Below are positions 1 to 9,238 of a stretch of 16,618 nucleotides of DNA, piece by piece. The position numbers were made by a program, and so were the translations under genes. Under the pieces are notes generated by a model. It saw only the letters and a program-made list of their open reading frames with translations, was not told the DNA's origin and did no database searches. Source of the stretch: Quadrisphaera sp. (GTDB taxonomy: Bacteria > Actinomycetota > Actinomycetes > Actinomycetales > Quadrisphaeraceae). Within the stretch, counting starts at the first letter, position 1. Every line of letters starts with the position of its first letter. Location of the stretch: contig JARIBR010000018.1 in assembly GCA_029258695.1 (NCBI GenBank), positions 1 to 16,618 on the forward strand, given 5' to 3'.

Positions 1-27
1 ATCCACCAGGTCGCGCAGACCGCCTGA
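1..27 (+). CDS. rplM: 50S ribosomal protein L13, C-terminal end only
   Basis: The window opens in the last eight codons of a reading frame, encoding IHQVAQTA followed by TGA. Actinobacterial L13 proteins end in a similar IKQVAQ-type tail, and rplM directly precedes rpsI in almost all bacteria, so both sequence and position support the call. L13 is an early-assembly protein of the large ribosomal subunit. The stop lies 50 bp before the rpsI start, so the two genes are presumably one transcript whose promoter is outside the window. Only the tail is visible, so nothing can be said about the rest of the gene. Confidence 0.8.
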   Translation: MHQVAQTA

Positions 28-77
28 GACGCCCGGGCAGCCCTGGGGACAGGGCGCGCGAGCAGGAAGAGACACCC

Positions 78-578
78 GTGACGCAGAGCACCGACGCGCT
101 GGACGTGGAGACCGACGGTCTCGACGAGGACGCGCCCACCAGCTACACCAGCTCCACCCCCGAGATCGCCAACACCGGGACCTCGATCACCGCCCCCTCG
201 GCGGCGACCGGCCGGCGCAAGCAGGCGATCGCCCGCGTGCGCATCGTGCCCGGCTCGGGCCGCTGGACCATCAACGGCCGCGACCTGGACGGGTACTTCC
301 CGAACAAGGTCCACCAGCAGATGGTCAACGAGCCGTTCCGGGTCACCGGCGTGGAGGGCCGGTTCGACGTCATCGCCCGCATCGGTGGTGGCGGGGTCTC
401 GGGTCAGGCCGGCGCCCTGCGCCTGGGCGTGGCGCGCTCGCTGAACTCCCTCGACGTCGAGGCCAACCGCGCCTCGTTGAAGTCCGAGGGCTTCCTCACC
501 CGGGACGCCCGGGTCAAGGAGCGCAACAAGGCGGGCCTGAAGAAGGCGCGCAAGGCTCCGCAGTACTCCAAGCGCTGA
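78..578 (+). CDS. rpsI: 30S ribosomal protein S9
   Basis: A 166-residue S9 protein of the small ribosomal subunit, whose C-terminal tail reaches toward the P-site tRNA. The S9 core starts near residue 45 with [17 protein letters not shown], continues through [19 protein letters not shown], and ends with the diagnostic basic tail [12 protein letters not shown]. The first ~44 residues are an acidic, Ser/Thr-rich extension; such extensions are common in actinobacterial S9, and its function here is not evident. The GTG start at 78 is preceded by a purine-rich site (AGGAAGAGA, 64-72) at suitable distance. The gene lies 50 bp after rplM and is followed within 20 bp by a terminator-like palindrome, so it is probably the last gene of the rplM-rpsI operon. 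Confidence 0.97.
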   Translation: MTQSTDALDVETDGLDEDAPTSYTSSTPEIANTGTSITAPSAATGRRKQAIARVRIVPGSGRWTINGRDLDGYFPNKVHQQMVNEPFRVTGVEGRFDVIARIGGGGVSGQAGALRLGVARSLNSLDVEANRASLKSEGFLTRDARVKERNKAGLKKARKAPQYSKR

Positions 579-595
579 ACGAGAACCCTGCCGGC

Positions 596-629
596 ACCGG
601 CCCCGTGGCGACGTCGCCACGGGGCCGGT
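596..629 (+). terminator. Perfect 34-bp palindrome: likely rpsI terminator overlapping the glmM start
   Basis: Bases 596-612 (starting ACCGGCCCC, ending GGCGAC) are exactly repeated as reverse complement in 613-629 (starting GTCGCC, ending GGCCGGT). In RNA this gives a very GC-rich stem of about 15-17 bp with a minimal loop, followed by TGTTC. It lies 17 bp after the rpsI stop, where an intrinsic terminator is expected, although the downstream T-tract is weak, as is usual in actinobacteria. The glmM GTG start (605) sits in the left arm and the first glmM codons form the right arm. Hairpin formation would therefore bury the glmM initiation region, or transcription ending here would separate glmM from the ribosomal operon. 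The palindrome is seen directly; terminator or translational-control function is inferred. Confidence 0.7.
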
Positions 630-2008
630 TGTTCGGCACCGACGGCGTCCGCGGCCGTGCCAACGTCGACGTCACGGCCGAGCTCGCGCTGGACCTCGCC
701 GTGTCCGCCGCCCACGTCCTGGGCGACGTCGGCGCCTTCGAGGGACACCGGCCGCGCGCCGTCGTGGGCCGCGACCCCCGCATCTCGGGTGCGTTCCTGT
801 CCGCGGCCACGTGCGCGGGCCTCGCCAGCGCCGGGGTGGACGTGGTCGACGTCGGCGTGCTCCCCACGCCGGGCATCGCGCACGCCGTGGCGGCGAGCGG
901 TGCGGACCTCGGCGTGGTCGTCTCCGCGTCGCACAACCCCGTGCCAGACAACGGCATCAAGTTTTTCGCCCGCGGGGGGCACAAGCTGGCCGACGACCTC
1001 GAGGACCTCATCGAGGCGCGGCTGCGCGAGCCGTGGCGCCGCCCCACGGGGTCGGACGTCGGGCGCATCACCCAGGAGCCGTCGGCCTCGGAGCGGTACG
1101 TCGACTTCCTCGTCTCGACCCTGTCCGGGCGCGGGCGCGCTGTCGCCGACCCGACGGCGAAGCCCCTCGAGGGCCTGACGGTGGTCGCTGACTGTGCCCA
1201 CGGGGCGGCGTCGTCGGTCGGGCCGGAAGCGCTGCGCCGTGCCGGCGCCGAGGTCGTCGTGATCGGCGCCGCCCCGGACGGGACGAACACCAACGACGGC
1301 GTGGGCTCCACCCACCTCGGTCCCCTGCGCGAGGCCGTGCTGGAGCACGGGGCGGCGGCCGGCGTGGCCTTCGACGGTGACGCGGACCGCTGCCTCGCCC
1401 TCGACGCCACGGGTGAGCTCGTCGACGGCGACCAGATCATGGGCGTCCTGGCGCTGGCCGCCCATGAGCACGGAGAGCTGCCCACCGCCACGCTGGTGGC
1501 CACGGTGATGAGCAACCTGGGGCTGGTCCTGGCGATGCGGGCGGCCGGCATCGACGTGGTGCGTGCCGCCGTGGGTGACCGCTACGTCCTCGAGGCGATG
1601 CGGGCCGGCGGGCACTCGCTCGGCGGGGAGCAGTCGGGGCACGTCCTCATGCTCGACCACCAGACGACGGGCGACGGCGTCCTGACCGCGCTGCACCTGC
1701 TGGCCCGCGTCGCCGAGAGCGGGCGGAGCCTGGCCGAGGTCGTCGGGGTCGTCGAGCGCTTCCCGCAGGTCCTCGTCAACGTCGGGGGCGTCGACCGCGG
1801 CCGCGCCGCGAGCGACCAGGTGGTGCTCGCCGCCGTCGCCGACGCCGCAGCGGAGCTGGGCTCCACCGGCCGGGTCCTGCTGCGCCCCTCGGGCACCGAG
1901 CCGCTCGTGAGGGTCATGGTCGAGGCCCCGGAGGCCGAGCAGGCCGAGCGTATCGCCCAGGCCCTCGCGGGCGTCGTCACGCAGCGGCTGGCGCTGCGCC
2001 CCGCCTGA
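605..2008 (+). CDS. glmM: Phosphoglucosamine mutase
   Basis: This cytosolic enzyme interconverts glucosamine-6-phosphate and glucosamine-1-phosphate, the step after GlmS toward UDP-GlcNAc for peptidoglycan. The 467-residue protein shows all four phosphohexomutase landmarks: the N-terminal [10 protein letters not shown] (8-17), the phosphoserine loop SASHNP (phosphorylated Ser about 109), the metal loop DGDADR, the sugar loop GGEQSGH, and the C-terminal phosphate loop [11 protein letters not shown]. The usual length is 445-450. The GTG at 605 is chosen because GlmM proteins begin a few residues before [10 protein letters not shown]; a TTG at 629 would delete the conserved Arg-Leu. No good ribosome binding site precedes 605, and the start lies inside a perfect palindrome. 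glmS lies 1.2 kb downstream, beyond the convergent coaA. Confidence 0.96.
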   Translation: MATSPRGRLFGTDGVRGRANVDVTAELALDLAVSAAHVLGDVGAFEGHRPRAVVGRDPRISGAFLSAATCAGLASAGVDVVDVGVLPTPGIAHAVAASGADLGVVVSASHNPVPDNGIKFFARGGHKLADDLEDLIEARLREPWRRPTGSDVGRITQEPSASERYVDFLVSTLSGRGRAVADPTAKPLEGLTVVADCAHGAASSVGPEALRRAGAEVVVIGAAPDGTNTNDGVGSTHLGPLREAVLEHGAAAGVAFDGDADRCLALDATGELVDGDQIMGVLALAAHEHGELPTATLVATVMSNLGLVLAMRAAGIDVVRAAVGDRYVLEAMRAGGHSLGGEQSGHVLMLDHQTTGDGVLTALHLLARVAESGRSLAEVVGVVERFPQVLVNVGGVDRGRAASDQVVLAAVADAAAELGSTGRVLLRPSGTEPLVRVMVEAPEAEQAERIAQALAGVVTQRLALRPA

Positions 2009-2048
2009 GCCCCGGGCCTGCTCGGGTTCGCGGGCACACCCACCGGGT

Positions 2049-2094
2049 CGCACGCGCCGGACCCGTGCGGACGCACGCGCCGGACCCGTGCGGA
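2049..2094. repeat. Perfect 23-bp tandem duplication between glmM and coaA
   Basis: Bases 2049-2071 and 2072-2094 are identical (unit begins CGCACGCGCCGG and ends CGTGCGGA). Each unit has a 6-bp inverted repeat, CGCACG and CGTGCG, around a 9-base loop, so each could form a small hairpin on either strand. The array fills much of the 98-bp gap between convergent glmM and coaA, 12 bp after the coaA stop in transcript direction. A role in bidirectional termination is plausible, but no T-tract is present. A recent duplication is the simplest explanation. Confidence 0.85.
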
Positions 2095-2106
2095 CGGCCG
2101 GCCGCG

Positions 2107-3150
2107 TCAGAGCTTGCGCAGGCGGACGCGTCGCACGGCGTGGTCGGAGCCCTTGGCCAGGACGATCGTGGCTCGCCCCCGCGTGGGCTCGATGTTCTCC
2201 ACGAGGTTCGGCCCGTTGATCTCGTCCCAGATGCGGTGGGCCCGCTCCCGGGCCTCCACGTCGGAGAGGGCGGCGTAGCGGTGGAAGTAGGACGCCGGAT
2301 CGGCGAACGCCGTCTCGCGCAGCCGCAGGAACCGCTCGACGTACCAGCCCTCGATGTGCTCGACGCGGGCGTCGACGTAGACGGAGACGTCGAAGAAGTC
2401 GCTGAGCGCCAGCGCCGAGGTCTCCGAGCCGTCCCCGGGGTGCGCCCTGGCGGGGGCGAGCACGTTGAGGCCCTCGACGATCAGCACGTCGGGCCGGCGC
2501 ACCGTCATCTCCGCGCCCGGCACGATGTCGTACGTGAGGTGGGAGTACACCGGGGCGCGCACCTCCTCGGCGCCGGACTTCACCGCGGCGACGAAGCGCA
2601 GCAGCGACCGGCGGTCGTAGGACTCCGGGAAGCCCTTGCGCCGCAGCAGCCCGCGCCGCTCCAGCTCGGCGTTGGGCAGGAGGAAACCGTCGGTGGTGAC
2701 CAGCTCGACCCGGGGGTTGTCCGGGCGTTGCGCGAGCAGGACGCGCAGCAGCCGCGCCGTCGTCGACTTCCCCACCGCGACGGACCCCGCGACGCCGATG
2801 ACGAACGGGGTCCGTGGCGGCGTGACGGTCCGGGCGGCGCTGGCCGCGCCACCGAGGAAGGTCGACGTCGCGGCGTGCAGCTGCTGGACGCCCGCCGCGT
2901 AGAGGGTCAGCAGGCGCGAGAGGGGCCGGTACACCTCGTCGACGTCGGCGAGGGAGATCCGCTCGCCGAGGCCGCGGGCGCGCTCGAGGTCCGCCGCGGA
3001 GACCGTGAGGGCGTTGGAGGCGGCGAGCGCGCTCCAGGCGGCTCGGTCGAAGTCCACGAAGGGGCTGGTGCGGCCGGACGGGTCCGCGGGGCCCGGCTCG
3101 CGCCCGCCGCCGGCGGAGAGGGAGTCCTCGAGCGCTTCCACGGCGCCCAT
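2107..3150 (-). CDS. coaA: Type I pantothenate kinase
   Basis: Type I (prokaryotic) pantothenate kinase uses ATP to phosphorylate pantothenate, the first committed and usually feedback-inhibited step of coenzyme A synthesis. The protein has 347 residues. It carries the N-terminal [12 protein letters not shown] block (31-42), the P-loop [12 protein letters not shown] (119-130, Lys128), [38 protein letters not shown], and the C-terminal [17 protein letters not shown] ending in LRKL. These blocks closely match mycobacterial CoaA. It is about 35 residues longer than the usual 312-316, from a Gly/Pro-rich N-terminus and a short insertion ([15 protein letters not shown]) before the [12 protein letters not shown] segment. 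It is convergent with glmM and divergent from glmS, with 53 bp between the two start codons. Confidence 0.96.
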   Translation of the reverse strand: MGAVEALEDSLSAGGGREPGPADPSGRTSPFVDFDRAAWSALAASNALTVSAADLERARGLGERISLADVDEVYRPLSRLLTLYAAGVQQLHAATSTFLGGAASAARTVTPPRTPFVIGVAGSVAVGKSTTARLLRVLLAQRPDNPRVELVTTDGFLLPNAELERRGLLRRKGFPESYDRRSLLRFVAAVKSGAEEVRAPVYSHLTYDIVPGAEMTVRRPDVLIVEGLNVLAPARAHPGDGSETSALALSDFFDVSVYVDARVEHIEGWYVERFLRLRETAFADPASYFHRYAALSDVEARERAHRIWDEINGPNLVENIEPTRGRATIVLAKGSDHAVRRVRLRKL

Positions 3151-3189
3151 GATGCCCGCTGCGACCCACCCCGGGGTCGCTGCGGCGCG

Positions 3190-3195
3190 TACGCT
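3190..3195 (+). promoter_or_regulatory. -10 box (TACGCT) for a near-leaderless glmS transcript
   Basis: TACGCT fits the actinobacterial TANNNT -10 consensus and ends 8 bases before the glmS ATG. Transcription would begin at or within a base or two of the start codon, giving a leaderless mRNA, which agrees with the absence of a ribosome binding site. No convincing -35 is seen. The call is inferred from motif and spacing only. Confidence 0.5.
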
Positions 3196-3203
3196 CGGCG
3201 CCC

Positions 3204-5111
3204 ATGTGCGGCATCGTGGGGTACGCGGGTCCTGCCCGAGAGGGCCCGAGAGGGCTGGACGTCGTCCTCGAGGGCCTCGCGCGCCTGGAGTACCGCGGCT
3301 ACGACTCCGCCGGCGTCGCGGTGGTGGCCGGGGGCCAGGTGGCCACGCAGAAGCGGGCGGGCCGGCTCTCCCGGCTGACCCGCGCGCTGGAGACCGCGCC
3401 GCTGCCGGAGGGGTCAGCGGCCATCGGCCACACCCGCTGGGCCACGCACGGTGGGCCCACCGACGCGAACGCGCACCCGCACGTCAGCCCCGACGGCTCG
3501 CTGGCGGTGATCCACAACGGCATCATCGAGAACTACGCGGCGCTGCGGGCCGACCTGGCCGGGCGCGGAGCCGTCTTCGCCTCCGAGACCGACACCGAGG
3601 TGGTGGCCCACCTGCTGGAGGCCGAGCTGGCCGAGGTGGTCGAGGGCCAGCGCCCGCAGGGCCCCGACGCGGAGGAGCGCTGCTGCGCCGCGCTGGCCGC
3701 CGCGATGCGTGGGGTGTGCCGGCGGCTCGAGGGCTCCTTCACGCTGCTGGTCGTCCACGCCGACGCACCCGGCGTGGTGGTCGGGGCGCGCCGGAACTCC
3801 CCGCTGGTCGTGGGCCTGGGCGAGGACGAGAACTACCTGGGCTCCGACGTCGCCGCGTTCATCTCCCGCACCAAGCGCGCCCTCGAGCTCGGCCAGGACC
3901 AGGTGGTGACGATCACCGCCGACGCCGTCGAGGTCACCGACCTCGACGGCCAGCGGGTGGACGCCGTCCCGTACACCGTCGACTGGGACGCCGAGGCGGC
4001 CGAGAAGGGCGGCTTCCCGTGGTTCATGGCCAAGGAGATCCACGAGCAGCCCCGGGCGGTGGCCGACACCCTGCTGGGCCGCGCCGACGCGGACGGGGTG
4101 ATGACCCTCGACGAGCTGCACGTCGACCCCTCGGTGCTGCGCGCCGCGGACAAGATCGTCGTCATCGCGTGCGGGACGGCGGCCTTCGCCGGGCACGTCG
4201 CCAAGTACGCCATCGAGCACTGGTGCCGGATCCCCGTGGAGGTCGAGCTCGCCCACGAGTTCCGCTACCGCGACCCCGTCCTGACCCACCGCACGCTCGT
4301 CGTGGCGATCTCCCAGTCCGGGGAGACCATGGACCTCGTCATGGCCGTGCGCCACGCGCGCGAGCAGGGCTCGACGGTGCTGGCCATCTGCAACACGCGC
4401 GGGTCGACGATCCCCCGGGAGTCCGACGCGGCGCTGTACACGCACGCCGGCCCGGAGATCGCGGTCGCCTCCACCAAGGCCTTCCTCTCCCAGGTGGCGG
4501 CCTGCTACCTGCTGGGGATCTACCTCGCGCAGCTGCGCGGCAACCTCTTCCCGGACGAGGTCGCCACGCTGGTCGAGCAGCTGCGCGCCGTGCCCGACGC
4601 CATCCAGAGCGTCGTGGACGGCGAGGAGGAGATCGCCGCGCTGGCCCGCGAGCTCGCCGGCGCGCCGACGGTGCTCTTCCTCGGCCGCCACGTCGGGTAC
4701 CCGGTGGCCCTCGAGGGCGCCCTGAAGCTCAAGGAGCTCGCCTACATCCACGCGGAGGGCTTCGCGGCCGGGGAGCTGAAGCACGGTCCGATCGCCCTGG
4801 TCGAGCCCGGCGTGCCGGTGTTCGTCATCGTGCCGAGCCCCCGGGGGCGCGACCAGCTGCACGCCAAGGTGCTCTCCAACGCCGCTGAGGTCCGCGCCCG
4901 GGGGGCGAGGACCATCGCCATCGCCGAGGTCGGCGACGACGCGGTGCTCGACCACGCGGACGTCGTGATCCGCGTACCGGCCGTGCCGAGCCTCATGGCC
5001 CCGCTGGTCACCGTGGTCCCGCTGCAGATCTTCGCGATGGAGGTCGCGACGGCCAAGGGCTACGACGTGGACCAGCCGCGCAACCTCGCGAAGTCCGTCA
5101 CCGTCGAGTGA
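3204..5111 (+). CDS. glmS: Glutamine--fructose-6-phosphate aminotransferase (isomerizing)
   Basis: GlmS converts fructose-6-phosphate and glutamine to glucosamine-6-phosphate and glutamate, the entry point to amino-sugar and peptidoglycan synthesis. The 635-residue protein begins MCGIVGYAG, with Cys2 as the N-terminal nucleophile of the class II glutaminase domain, followed by HTRWATHG and HNGIIENY. Two SIS sugar-isomerase domains follow: the first has CGTAAFAG (about 322) and SQSGETMD (about 370), the second [18 protein letters not shown]. The protein ends in the standard [13 protein letters not shown]. An insertion near residues 140-160 ([15 protein letters not shown]) makes it slightly longer than the usual ~610. 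The ATG is fixed by the required Met-Cys, and a TACGCT box directly upstream suggests leaderless transcription. No glmS ribozyme is possible in the 53-bp upstream gap. Confidence 0.98.
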   Translation: MCGIVGYAGPAREGPRGLDVVLEGLARLEYRGYDSAGVAVVAGGQVATQKRAGRLSRLTRALETAPLPEGSAAIGHTRWATHGGPTDANAHPHVSPDGSLAVIHNGIIENYAALRADLAGRGAVFASETDTEVVAHLLEAELAEVVEGQRPQGPDAEERCCAALAAAMRGVCRRLEGSFTLLVVHADAPGVVVGARRNSPLVVGLGEDENYLGSDVAAFISRTKRALELGQDQVVTITADAVEVTDLDGQRVDAVPYTVDWDAEAAEKGGFPWFMAKEIHEQPRAVADTLLGRADADGVMTLDELHVDPSVLRAADKIVVIACGTAAFAGHVAKYAIEHWCRIPVEVELAHEFRYRDPVLTHRTLVVAISQSGETMDLVMAVRHAREQGSTVLAICNTRGSTIPRESDAALYTHAGPEIAVASTKAFLSQVAACYLLGIYLAQLRGNLFPDEVATLVEQLRAVPDAIQSVVDGEEEIAALARELAGAPTVLFLGRHVGYPVALEGALKLKELAYIHAEGFAAGELKHGPIALVEPGVPVFVIVPSPRGRDQLHAKVLSNAAEVRARGARTIAIAEVGDDAVLDHADVVIRVPAVPSLMAPLVTVVPLQIFAMEVATAKGYDVDQPRNLAKSVTVE

Positions 5112-5129
5112 GCGCCGGCTGCGCGTCGG

Positions 5130-5160
5130 GTGAGCCCACGGTGAGCCCACGGTGAGCCTG
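5130..5160 (+). repeat. Short 11-bp tandem repeat in the glmS-acpS gap
   Basis: The unit GTGAGCCCACG occurs at 5130-5140 and 5141-5151, followed by a partial third copy at 5152-5160, just after glmS and 12 bp before the acpS GTG. It contains no obvious promoter box, ribosome binding site or terminator. It may be slippage-derived filler; no function can be assigned. Confidence 0.7.
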
Positions 5161-5171
5161 GTCCACCGGCC

Positions 5172-5522
5172 GTGATCGTGGGGATCGGGACGGACGTCGT
5201 GGACGTGGCGCGTCTCGGCGTGATGCTCGAGCGCACGCCCGCGATGGCCTCCCGGCTCTTCGCCGACGTCGAGGCGGATCTGCCCCTGGTCTCCCTGGCC
5301 GCGCGGGTGGCGGCCAAGGAGGCCGCGGCGAAAGCCCTCGGCGCTCCCCCGGGGCTGCGCTGGCTCGACGCCGTCGTCGAGCGTGGGGAGCACGGCGCGC
5401 CCACCCTGCGCACCGACGGCGCCCTCGCCCGGCTCGCGGCGCAGCGCGGGGTGCGCACGTGGCACCTGAGCCTGAGCCACGACGGGGGTCTGGCCGTGGC
5501 CTTCGTCGTCGCCGAGGCCTGA
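5172..5522 (+). CDS. acpS: Holo-[acyl-carrier-protein] synthase
   Basis: AcpS transfers the 4'-phosphopantetheine arm of coenzyme A to a serine of acyl carrier protein, activating it for fatty acid synthesis. The 116-residue protein is of typical AcpS size. It starts with the signature MIVGIGTDVVDVARLG, where Asp8 is the magnesium ligand, has the second conserved block AAKEAAAKALG (47-57, Glu50 metal-binding), and ends with the conserved LSLSHDGGLAVAFVVAE strand. The GTG at 5172 places Asp8 at its standard position. No clear ribosome binding site is visible, only 11-bp tandem repeats. The gene lies 60 bp after glmS and 14 bp before nnrD, so it probably heads or belongs to the acpS-nnrD-alr-tsaE group. 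The usual acpS-nnrD-alr order supports the call. Confidence 0.94.
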   Translation: MIVGIGTDVVDVARLGVMLERTPAMASRLFADVEADLPLVSLAARVAAKEAAAKALGAPPGLRWLDAVVERGEHGAPTLRTDGALARLAAQRGVRTWHLSLSHDGGLAVAFVVAEA

Positions 5523-5536
5523 GGGAGGATGGCTCG

Positions 5537-7119
5537 ATGCCCCGCTTCCCGGCGCCCCGCAGCGCCTACCCCACCGACGCGGTGAGGGCCGCCGAGCACA
5601 CCGCCGTCGCCGCGGCGCCCGCGGGCGCCCTGATGCAGCGGGCGGCTGCAGCGCTGGCCGCCGTGGTGGCGAGCGCGCTGGCGGACCGGGGCGAGCGGGT
5701 CCACGGCGCGCCGGTGGTGCTCCTCGTCGGCAGCGGTGACAACGGCGGTGACGCGCTGCACGCCGGTGCGCGCCTGGCCCGTCGCGGCGCCGCGGTGACC
5801 GCGCTCCTGGTGGGCAGCGGTGTCCACCCGGGTGGGCGCGCGGCCCTGCGCGCGGCCGGGGGCCGGGTGCGCCGGGCCGCAGCCCCGGGCGCGGAGCCCG
5901 CGAGCGAACCGGCCGGGAGGGCGGACGGCGCGGCCCGGGCGGTCGTCGAGGGGGCCCTCGTGGTCCTCGACGGGATGCTGGGCACCGGCGGCAGGCCCGG
6001 CCTGCGCGGGGCCGCCGCGGACCTCGCGGCGACCCTGCAGGCGGTTCCGCGGGAGCGGCGCCCCCTCGTCGTGGCGATCGACGTGCCGAGCGGCGTCGAC
6101 GTCGGGTCCGGCGAGCTGCCCGGCCCCGCGGTGCGCGCCGACGTCACGGTGACCATGGGCGCCGCCAAGCCGGCCCTGCTGCTGCCCCCGGCGCGGGCGC
6201 TCGCCGGGGAGGTGGTGGTCGTCGACCTCGGCCTCGACGCCGCCCTGCTGGGCGAGCCGGCCGTGCGCACCCTCGACGCCGGCGCTGCGGCGGCGTCGTG
6301 GCCGGTGCCCGCCCCCGGTGACGACAAGTACTCCCGCGGGGTGCTCGGCGTCGTGGCCGGCGGCGACACCTACACCGGGGCGGCGCTGCTGTGCACCGGC
6401 GCCGCGGTGCGCGCCGGCGCCGGGATGGTTCGCTTCGCCGGCGCCGCCCACCCCGCGGAGCTCATCAGGGCGCGCTGGCCGGAGGTGGTGACCGGGACCG
6501 GGCGGGTGCAGGCGTGGGTCGCCGGGCCCGGCCTGGACCTCGCGGAGGAGGGCAGCGAGGAGGCGGCGGGAGCGGCGCTGCGCGCGTGCCTGGCGCAGGG
6601 GGTCCCCGTGCTGCTCGACTCCGGCGCCCTGCCGCTGCTCGAGCGGCACGTCCGCGAGAACGGCCCGCTCGACCCCGACCGCCACCCCGCGCTGCTCACC
6701 CCCCACGCGGGCGAGGCGGTGCGCCTGCTCGGCGGCGTCGGCGCGGCCTCCCCGAGCCGCGAGCAGGTGGAGTCCGCGCCGCTCCGCCACGCGAGCGCCG
6801 CGGCGCGGGCCACCGGGGCGAGCGTGCTGCTCAAGGGCTGGGCGACGGTCGTCGCCGAGCCCGGCGGCGCCGTCTGGGTCCAGGCCGACGGCCCGCCGTG
6901 GCTGGCGACCGCGGGCTCGGGGGACGTGCTCGCGGGGATCGCCGGTGCGCTGCTGGCGGCGGGGCTGCGCCCCGGGCTCGCCGGGGCGCTGGCCGCCTGC
7001 GTGCACGGCCGCGCCGCGCACGCTGCCAACCCCGGGGGCCCGGTCGACGCCTCGTCGGTGCAGGAGGCGCTGCCCGGCGTGGTCGCGGAGCTGCTCCGCG
7101 AGCACGGGAGGGCGAGGTC

Positions 7120-7123
<4 letters not shown>
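5537..7123 (+). CDS. nnrD: Bifunctional NAD(P)H-hydrate epimerase / ADP-dependent (S)-NAD(P)H-hydrate dehydratase
   Basis: This metabolite-repair enzyme rescues NADH and NADPH damaged by hydration: the N-terminal YjeF-type domain epimerises R- and S-hydrates, and the C-terminal ribokinase-like domain dehydrates the S form using ADP. The protein has 528 residues. Epimerase features are TDAVRAAEHTAV near the start, GSGDNGGDALHAGARLARRG (65-84) and AIDVPSGVD (about 180). The kinase-like half begins near DDKYSRG (about 262), has LLTPHAGEAVRLLG, and ends with TAGSGDVLAG (about 458-467), the anion-hole and catalytic Asp motif. The ATG at 5537 follows a strong ribosome binding site, GAGGGAGG (5521-5528), which overlaps the acpS stop. 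The open frame extends upstream into acpS but is not conserved there. The stop overlaps the alr start as ATGA. Both domains look intact. Confidence 0.93.
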
Positions 7124-8354
<1,231 letters not shown>

Positions 8355-8358
<4 letters not shown>

Positions 8359-8909
8359 GTCCTGCCGCGACGGCGCGGGCCCGCGTGCGCTGCGCCAGCG
8401 CGGCGGCCACCCGGGAGCTCGGACGCTCCGTGGCGGGCCTGCTGCGCGCCGGTGACCTGCTGGTGCTCACCGGCGGGCTCGGGGCGGGCAAGACCACGTT
8501 CACGCAGGGGCTCGCCGCCGGTCTGGGCGTGGTCGAGCCCGTGACGTCGCCGACCTTCGTCCTCGCGCGCCGGCACCCCTCCGCCACCGGCCGGCCGACG
8601 CGGGTGGACGTCGACGCCTACCGCCTGTCCGGGCTCGAGGAGCTCGACGACCTCGACCTCGATGCCGACCTGGAGGAGTCCGTCACGGTCGTCGAGTGGG
8701 GCGCCGGCATCGCCGAGGTGCTGGCGCGCGACCGCCTCGACGTCGCCCTCGAGCCGGAGCCGCTCGCCGGCCCCGGCGCGGTGGGCACCGACGGGGACGG
8801 TCCCGGTGGTGATGGCCTCGGCGGGCTCGACCTCGGGGGCGACGAGCCGCGGGTGGTCACCCTCACCGGTGTGGGCCACCGCTGGGTCGGCGTCGGCCTG
8901 CCGCGCTGA
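8355..8909 (+). CDS. tsaE: tRNA t6A37 biosynthesis ATPase TsaE
   Basis: TsaE is the small P-loop ATPase that works with TsaB and TsaD in forming N6-threonylcarbamoyladenosine at position 37 of ANN-decoding tRNAs. The 184-residue protein has Walker A GGLGAGKTT (40-48), the TsaE signature VTSPTFVL, VDVDAYRLSGLEEL, and the later VVEWG block. Family members are usually near 150 residues. The excess is a Gly/Asp-rich insertion (TDGDGPGGDGLGGLDLGG) before the last strand VVTLTGVGHRW. The GTG start at 8355 overlaps the alr stop in a GTGA junction and places the protein start at the expected distance from Walker A. The open frame continues upstream through alr, but that part is an overlap artefact. 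Downstream, a 329-bp gap separates it from tsaB. Confidence 0.93.
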
Positions 8910-9238
8910 CCTCGCGCGCTGGACCCGGCGGCGACCGCCTCGGGATGGTCCGCCGTCCCCCGCCGGAAGGAGCGGGCGGAGCAGCTCGCCGGCGAGCTCG
9001 GCGACGCGGCCACCGCGGCGAGCACCACCGAGCTCGGGTCCGCCCTGGACGGCAAGACCGTCATCGACCCGTCCAACCCCACCACGGCCGGGGACGACGG
9101 CGAGCTCACCTGCACGGCGGGCTGGACGGCGCGCTGCTCACCGCGCAGGAGGCACCGAGGGGCCCGGTGGCGTGGAGGGCTCGAGCAGACGCTCCTCCCC
9201 GGTCGGTCCTGCGCCCTGGCGCCGCCTACCGTGACCCC
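8910..9238 (+). pseudogene. Gene-free gap with probable decayed NAD(P)/F420-type oxidoreductase fragment
   Basis: No intact gene is supported in these 329 bp. Read from 8964 in the frame shared with tsaE, the stretch to about 9100 encodes RKERAEQLAGELGDAATAAS, then TTELGSALDGKTVIDPSNP. These two blocks resemble separate parts of NADPH-dependent F420-reductase-like or related Rossmann oxidoreductases, where an RAxxLAxELG helix and a later LxGKxVIDxxNP strand are about 40 or more residues apart. Here they are nearly adjacent. The GxGxxG N-terminus, the middle of the fold and the C-terminal domain are missing, and there is no start codon in this frame between the tsaE stop and 9231. The simplest reading is a relic with terminal and internal deletions. 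Family assignment is by eye and tentative. Confidence 0.4.
9227..9232 (+). promoter_or_regulatory. -10 box (TACCGT) for a leaderless tsaB transcript
   Basis: TACCGT matches TANNNT and ends exactly 6 bases before the tsaB GTG, so transcription would start at the start codon. There is no ribosome binding site, which fits a leaderless message. Because a 329-bp gap separates tsaB from tsaE, a dedicated promoter here is plausible. No clear -35 is visible. Confidence 0.5.

Noticed and set aside
629..631. TTG 629 as the glmM start
   Set aside because: It would remove the conserved Arg-Leu before FGTDGVRG, although it would place the start just after the palindrome.
3151..3203. glmS ribozyme or riboswitch upstream of glmS
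   Set aside because: The gap is only 53 bp, far too short for the ribozyme, and the promoter box leaves no leader.
404..3214. Very long open frame (936 codons) on the minus strand across rpsI, glmM and coaA
   Set aside because: It is a high-GC shadow frame, Arg/Gly/Ala-rich, with no domain and covering three clearly conserved genes.
3414..7105. Long minus-strand open frames opposite glmS, acpS and nnrD
   Set aside because: Their composition is that of antisense GC-rich frames, and the plus-strand genes have complete family motifs.
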